Assembly (NCBI GenBank): GCA_900556515.1
Contig: USPH01000012.1
Coordinates: 1-13,030, forward strand
Length of the DNA stretch: 13,030 nucleotides
Origin: an uncultured Collinsella sp.
GTDB taxonomy: Bacteria > Actinomycetota > Coriobacteriia > Coriobacteriales > Coriobacteriaceae
Reading direction: 5' to 3'
In this document: one piece after another, positions 1 to 7,001 of the stretch
How the letters are laid out: every line of letters starts with the position of its first letter
Position numbering within the stretch: the first letter of the stretch is position 1
Notes under the pieces: generated by a model
The model's input: only the letters and a program-made list of their open reading frames with translations
The model's database searches: none
Told to the model about the DNA's origin: nothing
Translations under genes and position numbers: made by a program

Positions 1-199
1 CCTTCCTCTTGGAACGACAGTTGCATCGCCCCAGAGGAACAGTCCAGGGCGAAAAATGAGCCCTAGACTTACGCCAGACGCCGTACACGACGAGTCTGAC
101 AACATGGTCCAACGTCGAAAGATTGTAACGCGGACGCACAGCTTTCCTTCCGCGCTATTATTAAAAGTCCACGAAAGCATGAGACATGAGGAGCCCGCC
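1..199. other. Left edge, no gene assigned
   Basis: I see no convincing complete gene here. All three plus-strand frames are open at the window edge. One closes at a TAG at 64-66 and another at a TGA near 57-59, so the tail of an upstream gene is possible but cannot be identified from about 20 residues. Positions 42-68 form an imperfect hairpin (GTC-C-AGGGC, 9-nt loop, GCCCT-A-GAC) without a following T-tract. A TATTAT at 156-161 could be a -10 element for the deformylase-like gene, but no good -35 lies at the right distance. Confidence 0.3.
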
Positions 200-610
200 A
201 TGATTAAGCCCATCATGAAATCCGAGTTCTTTTTGCGCCTGCCTTCCGAAGACGCGGGACCCGACGATGCCGCGACCGGGCAGGACCTCCTGGATACACT
301 CCACGAGCATGAGCACGAGTGCGTGGGCCTCGCCGCCAACATGATTGGCGTGCGCAAACGCATCATCTGCGTAAAGGACGGCAACAGGACACTCCTGATG
401 TACAACCCTCAAATTCTTGAGCAGGTCAATGCCTATCAGACGAGCGAAGGATGTCTCTCGCTGATCGGCGAGCGTCCCTGTACCCGCTATCGCCGCATTA
501 AGGTGGAGTATTTGGACGAGAACTTCGTCCACCGCATCAAAAACTTCTCGGGCTACACCGCCGAGATCATCCAGCACGAAATCGACCACTGCAATGGCGT
601 CGTGGTTTAG
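200..610 (+). CDS. Peptide-deformylase-like metalloprotein (short, 136 aa)
   Basis: Peptide deformylases remove the N-formyl group from nascent proteins using a metal held by one Cys and two His. Here motif 2 is intact (EGCLS, residues 83-87, Cys85) and so is motif 3 (HEIDH, His126, Glu127, His130). Motif 1, normally GxGLAAxQ, reads CVGLAANM (41-48), so the catalytic Gln is Met48. The protein stops six residues after motif 3 and lacks the C-terminal helix; housekeeping Def is about 165-170 aa. The ATG at 200 was chosen because GAGGAG lies at 188-193, 6 bp upstream; the open frame runs back to 56 but that part shows no deformylase similarity. It matches a short deformylase subfamily I recall from clostridia. 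It is probably cotranscribed with the LysR gene 36 bp downstream. The family is clear; deformylase activity is not. Confidence 0.85.
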   Translation: MIKPIMKSEFFLRLPSEDAGPDDAATGQDLLDTLHEHEHECVGLAANMIGVRKRIICVKDGNRTLLMYNPQILEQVNAYQTSEGCLSLIGERPCTRYRRIKVEYLDENFVHRIKNFSGYTAEIIQHEIDHCNGVVV

Positions 611-646
611 GCCACCTGCCAAAATGAGGGTACCGGAGGCCTCCCT

Positions 647-1570
647 ATGGATATCAGCCGCTTTGGCGAATTCGCCATCTTAGCGCAGTCACGCACGTTT
701 CTTGATGCGGCGGAACTGCTTTTCATGTCGCAATCAACCCTCTCCAAGCACATCATGGCAATGGAGCACGAACTCGGCTGCAAGCTCATCGATCGAAGCC
801 AGCGCCACGTAACACTCACCGCGCAAGGTGAAGCGCTCCTCCCCTATGCGCAAAAAATTGCGACGCTTCAGCACCGCTATCTTGCCGCCATTCAAATAGG
901 CGCAGGTGAGCCGCTCGAGCACCTCACCGTAGGTTCTATCCCCATTATGGCCCCTTATGGGATCACGGACGCCGTCATCGATTTTCAGCAGGCGAACCCC
1001 TCATATTCTGTTGAGCTCATCGAGGGCGAGGGCGACACACTCAAGCGCATGCTCCTGCACGAGGACATTGACCTGGCCTTCATCCGTGACGGCGGCGCCA
1101 TCGAGCCGGAGTTCAAAAAGATTCCCTTTACGACCGACCGGCTCGTGGCCGTCCTTCCGCTCGACCATCCGCTCGCCGAACGTGACGCCGTTGAGATAGA
1201 CGACCTTATCGACGAGAATTTCCTCATGCTTCCCCAAGGCTCGTTCGTAAGCGAGCTCGTCCTTTCCCTTTGTCGCGAAGCTGAATTTGGCCCACGTGTT
1301 ACGTTCACCGGCAAACGAGCCGAGAACATCATCTCCCTTGTCGCGCGCGGCGCCGGCGTCTCATTCCTCATGCGCAAGCCGGCGGAATCGCTTGCCAGCG
1401 GAAAGGTAGCCCTGGTGCCGCTTGAGCCCGCGACGACCTCCGAGGTCAGGCTCTACCTCAAGCGGAACGCCGCGCACTCGCAGGCGGTCGTCTCGTTCAT
1501 CGGCTTCCTCCCCTACCGTCAGCTCCTGCAGGGCGACCGTACATCTTCCACCGCGGCACGACCGTCATAA
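647..1570 (+). CDS. LysR-family transcriptional regulator
   Basis: This is a 307-aa LysR-type regulator. The N-terminal winged helix-turn-helix covers about residues 1-62 (FLDAAELLFMSQSTLSKHI region, then LGCKLIDRSQRHVTLTAQG). The C-terminal effector-binding domain covers about 90-295, with typical elements such as LVAVLPLDHPLA and the late ARGAGVSFLMR stretch. The start is supported by GGAGG at 635-639, 7 bp upstream of the ATG. It lies 36 bp after the deformylase-like gene and converges on the PTS/ceramidase-like cluster, from which a strong bidirectional hairpin separates it. It may control that cluster, whose promoter region has a LysR-type dyad, but that link is inference from position. 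The effector is unknown. Confidence 0.93.
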   Translation: MDISRFGEFAILAQSRTFLDAAELLFMSQSTLSKHIMAMEHELGCKLIDRSQRHVTLTAQGEALLPYAQKIATLQHRYLAAIQIGAGEPLEHLTVGSIPIMAPYGITDAVIDFQQANPSYSVELIEGEGDTLKRMLLHEDIDLAFIRDGGAIEPEFKKIPFTTDRLVAVLPLDHPLAERDAVEIDDLIDENFLMLPQGSFVSELVLSLCREAEFGPRVTFTGKRAENIISLVARGAGVSFLMRKPAESLASGKVALVPLEPATTSEVRLYLKRNAAHSQAVVSFIGFLPYRQLLQGDRTSSTAARPS

Positions 1571-1632
1571 TCCCCGCTGCTCCACAACCGCAGACCTGTG
1601 TCCGCAAACACGCTGACAACGGCACATAATAC

Positions 1633-1673
1633 AAATATGCCTCGGGCGGCACGTCGCCGTCCGAGGCATATTT
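1633..1673. terminator. Bidirectional intrinsic terminator
   Basis: An 18-bp stem with one G-U pair and a 5-nt loop (1651-1655) is formed by 1633-1650 and 1656-1673. The outer part is A/T-rich (AAATAT/ATATTT) and the core G/C-rich, so it can work in both directions. It lies between the stops of the convergent LysR gene (1570) and the PTS gene (1694), where one shared terminator is expected. Confidence 0.9.
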
Positions 1674-1693
1674 AGTTAAAGTGCGCAGAAAGA

Positions 1694-3136
1694 CTAGTCC
1701 ACCGAGATGTTGAGTGCCTTACCGCCCTCGTCCTTCTTGGTACCGATCACCATAGCGGCGACAAGAGCCAGAACGAAAGCGACCACACCGGAGATGACAA
1801 GGCCGATAAAGCCCGTGTCGATGCCGGCAGGGTTAATAAAGCTCGGGAAACCGAGCAGGCCGGAGGCGCCGAAGGCATAGAGCTTGGCACCCATGAGGCC
1901 GGCAATGGCGCCGCCTACACCAGCGGAAATAAAGGTTGCCCACATAAGGCGCTTACGCGGCAGCAAGATGGCGTAAAGCGCAGGCTCGTTGACACCGAAA
2001 ATCGAAGAGACAAGGGCGGGAATGTTGACGGCAGCATTTTCCTCGGAGTCCTTGGTTCGGATGATCATGCCAAGCACAGCGCCGGCGATGGCACAACCGC
2101 CTGCATACACGAGCGGGTTAATGAGGTCATAGCCGTAGGTTGCGACATCGAGAAACCACAGCGGGATGATACCCCAGTGCAGGCCGAACATGACGAGCAG
2201 GCTCCAGAACGTGCCGATGACGAAGCCGGCGATGGCGGGTTGGAAGTTGATGAGCATCAGAATGATCTGGGCAACGATATTGGAGAGGACCGTCATGACC
2301 GGACCGACCACAAGCAGGCCAAGGATGCCGCAAATGAGGAGCGTCAGGATGTTGGAGAAGAACGAGCTCACAAGCGCGGGCAGCGCGTTAGAAAGGGCCT
2401 TGTGTACCTTGGAGGCAATCCAGACGATAAAGATCGCAGGCAGAATCGTCGATGAGTAATTCTGCATGATCAGCGGGATGCCAAAAATATCACCGTAGAC
2501 ATTGGACTCGAAGACCGTGCCGGCGCCGAGCGTGTAGAGCGGATCTCCGCCCATAAGGCCAACGAGCGTCGGGTAGACGAGGATACCGCCGAGCGCCATT
2601 CCCATAACGGGCTTAAGTCCGAACTTCTTGGCCGACGTCCAGCCAATGATTAGCGGAAAGTAATAGAAAACCGAATCTCCGATTGCCGAGAGCGTCACAT
2701 ACGTATTGCTGTCCTTGGCAAGCCAACCGGCAACCGTGCAGAGCGCGAGCATCGACTTGATAAAGCCACCGGCCATAAGCACGCCAAGAACCGGTTGCAG
2801 AATCTCGGAGATGATGGCCAGCAGACGCGAGAATGGATCGCCCTTTTTGACGTCGTCGCCTTCATCGATATCGAGTGCGGGTTTGGAGTCGAACCCGCCA
2901 ATCTGAACAAGGTCGTTGTAGACGGCCTCGACAGTGGCACCAATCACGACCTGATACTGTTCGCCGGCCTGGATGACGTCAACGACGCCCTTCGTCGCCT
3001 TAAGCTCATTGGTCTGGGCGAGCGATTCATCCTTGAGGTGGAAGCGGAGACGCGTAATGCAGTGGCTCACGTCTAACACATTGTCTCGACCACCGACCTT
3101 TGTGATGATTTCATCGCAAAGCTTCTGGTATTTCAT
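1694..3136 (-). CDS. PTS sugar transporter EIIBC, beta-glucoside class (Glc superfamily)
   Basis: This 480-aa permease phosphorylates its sugar during import. The EIIB domain is at about 1-90, with the phosphorylated cysteine in DVSHCITRLRF (Cys26). The EIIC membrane domain, at about 105-465, has multiple hydrophobic helices, FGLHWGIIPL (about 318-326) and the GVNEPALY loop (381-388), which corresponds to GITEPAIYG in BglF-type permeases. There is no IIA domain, so phosphate must come from an EIIA-Glc-like protein encoded elsewhere. The start at 3136 fits the family N-terminus (MKYQKLCDEIITKVGG) and has AAGGAG 6 nt upstream (3143-3148). Upstream in-frame ATGs (3178, 3169) are poorly placed relative to a Shine-Dalgarno. 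It is last in the minus-strand cluster, 193 bp after the preceding gene. The substrate is unknown: beta-glucoside, trehalose and N-acetylmuramate permeases share this layout. No phospho-glycosidase is adjacent. Confidence 0.9.
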   Translation of the reverse strand: MKYQKLCDEIITKVGGRDNVLDVSHCITRLRFHLKDESLAQTNELKATKGVVDVIQAGEQYQVVIGATVEAVYNDLVQIGGFDSKPALDIDEGDDVKKGDPFSRLLAIISEILQPVLGVLMAGGFIKSMLALCTVAGWLAKDSNTYVTLSAIGDSVFYYFPLIIGWTSAKKFGLKPVMGMALGGILVYPTLVGLMGGDPLYTLGAGTVFESNVYGDIFGIPLIMQNYSSTILPAIFIVWIASKVHKALSNALPALVSSFFSNILTLLICGILGLLVVGPVMTVLSNIVAQIILMLINFQPAIAGFVIGTFWSLLVMFGLHWGIIPLWFLDVATYGYDLINPLVYAGGCAIAGAVLGMIIRTKDSEENAAVNIPALVSSIFGVNEPALYAILLPRKRLMWATFISAGVGGAIAGLMGAKLYAFGASGLLGFPSFINPAGIDTGFIGLVISGVVAFVLALVAAMVIGTKKDEGGKALNISVD

Positions 3137-3329
3137 GGAATTCTCCTTTTTCTGAGCGGGGTATAGCATCGATTTCATGCCTCCGTAGTCGACGTGGGAG
3201 GGCAAGGAACCCGCTTCCCCCTTTGAAATCCGCGGACGCACGTACGCCCGGGATGCGAAACGGCAGAGAAGATGGAAGATGCCGATCACATGGCGGCGAG
3301 CCTCATTGGCCCATGTCACGCAATCAGGC
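3137..3329. other. 193-bp gap before the PTS gene
   Basis: This is the only long gap inside the minus-strand cluster. Apart from the PTS ribosome-binding site, I see no gene, clear promoter pair or clean terminator. An imperfect G-rich/C-rich inverted stretch (about 3193-3222) could form a weak hairpin that attenuates or processes the transcript before the PTS gene, but it has no T-tract. Confidence 0.35.
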
Positions 3330-4448
3330 CTACAAACGCGAATCTGCTGCGCCGAGAAGTCTCGTCGTCTGGCAGAACTTGTCACACAGACGTTCCGGTT
3401 CGCCCTGGGGAATCTGAGTACGCTCGGTCTCAAAGGAGAGGCCGTACTCGCGTGCCGGAAGGAAATACTCGAAATAGCCGTTGGTGTAACCGCAAACTAT
3501 TCCCTCGACCGGGCATTCGCGCTTCATGCGAATACCCAAGTCGCTGCCGAGCTCACTCGGGAACACAAAGAGATGCAGGCCGCCCAAACTGATGACGGCA
3601 CACTTAAGCGTGAGCGAAAAGTCGTCATGGGCAACGGTGTGATAGAACGTCTGAGGCTCGATGCGGTCGAGAACGACCTCGCGATCGAGCTTGATCTGGG
3701 AAATCGCCTCGGCAAGACCGGTCGAAACGCGCTCGACCTCGGGAATGCCGCGTCCCTGGCGAAAATTGCGGTCGCTACAGTCGCCAGCAGCACCGACGAC
3801 CATGGCCGGATAGTAACCAAGACTCTGAGCGAGCTTTTTGCCGGTGAGACCGGCGAGTTCGCTCGTGAGCTCCGTGCAGTCGGGTCCGACGCAAGCGGAA
3901 TGCACCGCCCAGTTCACAAAGCCCGCAAATGGCTTGCCTTCGGTATCGAAGAACGATACGACAATGACCTCATTGTCGGCGAGTTCACCTGGGATGATGC
4001 GGTTGTCGTAGAAACCGGTGATGACCCGCTTGCCCAAGCGACAAATCGCGGGCTGTGCGTTGGCGCGGCACTCCTCAAAGCATTGGCAAATGGTATCGAG
4101 GAACCAGCGGTAGTAGTTCTCGTCGAATTTTCCCGTCCACCAGCTGCGGTGGTAAGCGACGATTGAAGTATGGTCGTGCGTCGCCGAGAGCAGGACGCAA
4201 TCACGGTCAATGCCGTAGCGCTCGGCGAGCATTGTCTTGACTTCCTCGGCCATGCTTTCCTCGAACTCGAGGACATCGGCATTAAAGAGAAACACTTCAC
4301 GTTCGCCTTGCTGGAAGAGAATGGCGTTGGCGAAGACGTCGTCATGGACGCCCGTCGCAGGTTCAAGACGGTTGGGAAGATTGCGGTAGCCAATCAGGTA
4401 GATGTCGCCCTGTGGGGTGATTTTGCGGCGCGCGTGTCCAATGTTCAT
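3330..4448 (-). CDS. Neutral/alkaline ceramidase-like hydrolase, paralog 2 (cytoplasmic, 372 aa)
   Basis: The protein matches the N-terminal catalytic domain of neutral/alkaline ceramidases, zinc amidases that cleave N-acyl bonds. Visible motifs are LLSATHDHTS (86-95; His91 and His93, as in the family's HTH), FVNWAVHSACVG (177-188; His183, the second zinc histidine) and VGAAGDCSDRN (218-228; Ser225 matches the nucleophile of GDVSPN, but Pro is Asp226). NGYFEYFLPAREY (323-335) resembles the ceramidase NDYxGYxPTPEEY region. There is no signal peptide and no C-terminal immunoglobulin-like domain; true ceramidases are secreted and about 650-700 aa. The start at 4448 has AAGGAG with a 7-nt spacer and lies 18 bp after the preceding paralog, so the two are translated from one mRNA. 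The substrate is more likely a small amide or ester than ceramide; this is inference. Confidence 0.8.
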   Translation of the reverse strand: MNIGHARRKITPQGDIYLIGYRNLPNRLEPATGVHDDVFANAILFQQGEREVFLFNADVLEFEESMAEEVKTMLAERYGIDRDCVLLSATHDHTSIVAYHRSWWTGKFDENYYRWFLDTICQCFEECRANAQPAICRLGKRVITGFYDNRIIPGELADNEVIVVSFFDTEGKPFAGFVNWAVHSACVGPDCTELTSELAGLTGKKLAQSLGYYPAMVVGAAGDCSDRNFRQGRGIPEVERVSTGLAEAISQIKLDREVVLDRIEPQTFYHTVAHDDFSLTLKCAVISLGGLHLFVFPSELGSDLGIRMKRECPVEGIVCGYTNGYFEYFLPAREYGLSFETERTQIPQGEPERLCDKFCQTTRLLGAADSRL

Positions 4449-4466
4449 GCACGTTCTCCTTCTGTG

Positions 4467-5714
4467 TCACGCCGCATTCAAGGCGGCAATGATGATTTCG
4501 ACGAGGCGCTCATGGGATCCGGCGGCAAAACCGGAGTTCATGGCCTCATAGGTGATCTTTTCGTACGCGTCGGGAGCCGGTAGGTACTTCTGTCCGCCGT
4601 TGACGAGCGTGGCAAAGAACACAGAGCCGGACCGAGCGGCGCGCACAGTGGCGCCGAATGCACTCGAGACCTCGGGTTGTACGCCGACAAGCTCGACGTT
4701 TCCCAGCCGGAGCAGATAGACCCTCGTGCGCTGCTCGCCAGCGGCATGAAACTCATACGTTCGGTGCGGAGCCAAAGAGTGAAAATCGGCGCGTGTCTGA
4801 GCGGGCAGGAGAACGTCGACCGTGCGGGCATGGATGCCGGTAGCGTCATCCTCACGCGCCATGCGAGCGGTCTCGATTAAAGCATCGCCCAAGGCCTGCC
4901 CCTGCTGGTGCAACATGCGGTATCCGTCCTCATGGGCATCGACCGTCTGCTTAACGCCGGCCGCATCGAACATGACGTTCATGGCGCGCTCCGCCGGACT
5001 TTGGTCGCCCGCGGCGCCTGGCAGCAACAGGGCAACGCCGCCCAGCTCGCGCTCGAGTGACATGGCGGCAAAACCAAAGAGGTCTCCGCTCGCCATGCGC
5101 CTCCCCTCGGAGTCGCGCGACCCGTCGAGCACGGAGGACTGAACGTCCGCCGTCGCGAGCACGGCAACATACTCGCCCCCGGCATCCCTTATGGCGAGTA
5201 CGGGCATCGTGTGGTCGGCAAACCCCCTGGGATTCGAGCCCAACCACCAGCCGGCAGGCGTCTCGATGTCGCGATTAACGTTCACGGGGCATTCGCCCTC
5301 CACAGTGGCGAGAGTGACGGAGCGAATGCCCGCAACAGCGCGCTCGACAGCCGTGCGGGCGGCAGCGACGAGTGCTGCGCGATAGCGCTCGTTGCGATTG
5401 CGGGTAGCATCGTCGGCAAGATGCCCGGGAGTACGGACGTGAGGCATGGAAAACGTGTGGGTAGGAACCACCCAAGAATAAGCACCGCTGCAATTGGCGG
5501 CATCCTCAACAATCTCACGCAGATCGGCGAGTAGAGCCGGAGCGATCGAGGTGACCTCAAGCGAAAGGACGCAGGCGCGTCGCCCCGTTCCCTCGATGAT
5601 AAGGGCACGGGCGAAGACCTCATGACGGAGTTCGTCGAAACCGTCGAACGGCAACACGTCCCCAAGATCGATGGCCACACGAGCGGCCCCAGCCCTCATC
5701 TCTCCTTCGTCCAT
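4467..5714 (-). CDS. Neutral/alkaline ceramidase-like protein, paralog 1 (415 aa)
   Basis: This is a second, strongly diverged member of the same fold. WVVPTHTFSMPHV (81-93) aligns with the first metal-binding loop, but only His86 of the HxH pair remains (Phe88 replaces the other). Around 183-196 (VAVLATADVQSSVL) the second zinc histidine is absent. LLPGAAGDQSPAER (230-243) keeps the GDxSP nucleophile loop (Ser239) well. NGGQKYLPAPDAYEKITYE (372-390) matches the family's GYxPTPEEYxxxxYE region. There is no signal peptide. The start at 5714 (MDEGEM) was chosen because GGGGAG lies 8 nt upstream; the frame is open to 5846 but overlaps the amidohydrolase gene. It sits 26 bp after the amidohydrolase and 18 bp before paralog 2. 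It may be an amidase using different ligands, or a partner subunit of paralog 2. Confidence 0.75.
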   Translation of the reverse strand: MDEGEMRAGAARVAIDLGDVLPFDGFDELRHEVFARALIIEGTGRRACVLSLEVTSIAPALLADLREIVEDAANCSGAYSWVVPTHTFSMPHVRTPGHLADDATRNRNERYRAALVAAARTAVERAVAGIRSVTLATVEGECPVNVNRDIETPAGWWLGSNPRGFADHTMPVLAIRDAGGEYVAVLATADVQSSVLDGSRDSEGRRMASGDLFGFAAMSLERELGGVALLLPGAAGDQSPAERAMNVMFDAAGVKQTVDAHEDGYRMLHQQGQALGDALIETARMAREDDATGIHARTVDVLLPAQTRADFHSLAPHRTYEFHAAGEQRTRVYLLRLGNVELVGVQPEVSSAFGATVRAARSGSVFFATLVNGGQKYLPAPDAYEKITYEAMNSGFAAGSHERLVEIIIAALNAA

Positions 5715-5740
5715 GGCAGATACTCCCCTCTGATTGCCGC

Positions 5741-6775
5741 TCACTCGACACCGTACAGTTGCTGCGCTGTACCGCCAAGCACAAGGTCGCTGTCTGTATC
5801 GCTCAGATTTGCAGCGCGAACGCAGGCGACACCCTCGGTGAGCCACTCGCGTTTAACGGGATAGCTCGTGCCAAAAACAATATGGTCTGCACCCAGCACG
5901 TCAACCGCACAGGCGAGGAGTGTCTTGCCCCAAGGCTGAGCATGGGACATGTCGAAATAGATGTTGTTCTCGAGGTGCCTGGAAACGGTCTCGGTATCGA
6001 CCTGAAAACGGCCAGAAGCATCAGGGCGCTTGGGGCCATGAGGCAGCAGCATCTCCTTGAACGCAAAGTATGCGCCGCCGAGCATGGAGTGGACCATCTT
6101 GATATTGGGGTAGCGCTCAAAGAAATCACCAAAGATCTCTCGGCCGATCGCCGTAGTTTGGTCGACGCAGCGGCCATAAGAGCGGCGAAGGTTGTCGTAC
6201 GCGAGAAGCGACTCGTTCTCGACCGGCACGGGAACATGGTGCACGTAAACGGTGACATGGCGTTCGTTCAGGTGCTCGAAAAAGCTCGAGAAGACCTGGT
6301 CGTCGAGATAGCGCTTGCCGTAGTGAGCGCAGAGCTGCACACCCGCAAAACCATCGTCGAGCCTGCGGTCGAGCTCCTCCAAATTCGCTTTGGTGCCAAA
6401 GGGCGGCACAGCGACAAGCGGAATCAGACGGCCACTTGACGCCTTCGCGTCAGCAGCCATACCGTCGTTGAAACGCCGGCACATCTCGAGCGACATCCAC
6501 TCGTGACAGCCGGGGAGCTTGAGGATCGCCTTGTCGACCCCCGCCTCATCCATATCGGCCAAGCGCTTCTCGAGGGTGTAGTCGCCCTCAATGTAGTTAA
6601 GACCCGGAGAACCGGCGGGCATCTCGATCACGATCTGTCGTTTGCCGGCGGAATTCATGGTCAGATAGCCTTCGGTGTCATAGGCGCGGGGTACCTCGGC
6701 CAAAAACTGTTCGCAGAGCGTCTCGTCATGAAAGATGCGCTCGTCGAACCAGTAGGAATTTGCATCGATAATCAT
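5741..6775 (-). CDS. Amidohydrolase-2 family (TIM-barrel) protein lacking canonical metal ligands
   Basis: The 344-aa protein follows the amidohydrolase-2 pattern of ACMSD/LigI-type hydrolases and decarboxylases: N-terminal IxDxN strand, VTVYVHHVP (174-182; His179/His180), MVHSMLGG (227-234; His229, the family HxGG element), VFGTSYP (300-306) and a C-terminal GGTAQQLYG helix. The family's first motif, DxHxH, is here DANSY (4-8), so both histidines are replaced (Asn6, Tyr8). The catalytic Asp of GSDYP is Ser304. Metal binding should therefore be weak or different. The start at 6775 is preceded by a modest AAAGGCGG. It is the first gene of the minus-strand cluster, 26 bp before ceramidase-like paralog 1. 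A non-metal decarboxylase, isomerase or hydrolase role is possible; no substrate can be named. Confidence 0.82.
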   Translation of the reverse strand: MIIDANSYWFDERIFHDETLCEQFLAEVPRAYDTEGYLTMNSAGKRQIVIEMPAGSPGLNYIEGDYTLEKRLADMDEAGVDKAILKLPGCHEWMSLEMCRRFNDGMAADAKASSGRLIPLVAVPPFGTKANLEELDRRLDDGFAGVQLCAHYGKRYLDDQVFSSFFEHLNERHVTVYVHHVPVPVENESLLAYDNLRRSYGRCVDQTTAIGREIFGDFFERYPNIKMVHSMLGGAYFAFKEMLLPHGPKRPDASGRFQVDTETVSRHLENNIYFDMSHAQPWGKTLLACAVDVLGADHIVFGTSYPVKREWLTEGVACVRAANLSDTDSDLVLGGTAQQLYGVE

Positions 6776-6807
6776 TGGTTGGAACCGCCTTTCATCTTGT
6801 TGAAAAC

Positions 6808-6837
6808 ATTCTAGAAAAGCAGGTACCCGGACATCAA
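6808..6837 (-). promoter_or_regulatory. Candidate promoter of the amidohydrolase-PTS cluster
   Basis: On the minus strand, a -35-like TTGATG (6837-6832) and a -10-like TAGAAT (6813-6808) are separated by 18 bp. This predicts a start near 6801 and a leader of about 25 nt before the ATG at 6775. A second possible -10, TACAAT at 6858-6853, overlaps the dyad upstream but lacks a recognisable -35. Confidence 0.5.
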
Positions 6838-6856
6838 TTCCAGCTTAAGCCCATTG

Positions 6857-6873
6857 TATTCCATTTTGGAATA
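6857..6873. promoter_or_regulatory. LysR-type dyad (TATTCC-N5-GGAATA)
   Basis: This is a perfect 6-bp inverted repeat with a 5-bp spacer. Its core TTCCATTTTGGAA fits the T-N11-A box of LysR-type regulators. Its centre (6865) lies about 64 bp upstream of the start predicted from the promoter at 6808-6837, the usual position of a LysR recognition site. The regulator could be the LysR encoded at 647 or one elsewhere. Confidence 0.5.
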
Positions 6874-6943
6874 GAACTAGCCGCTCACGCGCGAACCTCG
6901 CCCGCTCAACGAGACAAGCGCTAACAGCACGGGCTTAGACAGA

Positions 6944-6980
6944 AAACGGTCGGCCCGCATCCGTTGCGGGCCGACCGTTT
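6944..6980 (-). terminator. Intrinsic terminator of the alaA gene
   Basis: A perfect 16-bp stem (6944-6959 with 6965-6980) has a 5-nt loop. On the minus strand it is followed by TTTTCTGTCT, and it begins 21 bp after the alaA stop. It insulates alaA from the amidohydrolase cluster downstream on the same strand. Confidence 0.88.
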
Positions 6981-7001
6981 CATTACAGGCTACCTTTGCC
7001 G

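Noticed and set aside
32..68. GAGGAACAGTCCAGGGC resembling the conserved RNase P RNA block
   Set aside because: The match is imperfect, and none of the other conserved RNase P RNA blocks or long pairings are visible downstream.
56..199. N-terminal extension of the deformylase-like gene back to an ATG at 56
   Set aside because: The extra 48 residues have no deformylase similarity, and GAGGAG sits at the right distance from the ATG at 200.
3137..3178. Longer PTS start at ATG 3178 or 3169
   Set aside because: GGAGG is only 1 nt from the ATG at 3178, which is too close, and the EIIB domain begins naturally at 3136 with a well-placed AAGGAG.
3279..4166. Open frame of 295 codons on the plus strand opposite ceramidase-like paralog 2
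   Set aside because: The minus-strand frame has clear family motifs and a good Shine-Dalgarno; this frame has neither.
5759..6439. Open frame of 226 codons on the plus strand opposite the amidohydrolase
   Set aside because: No family motifs; it is a shadow of the conserved minus-strand gene.
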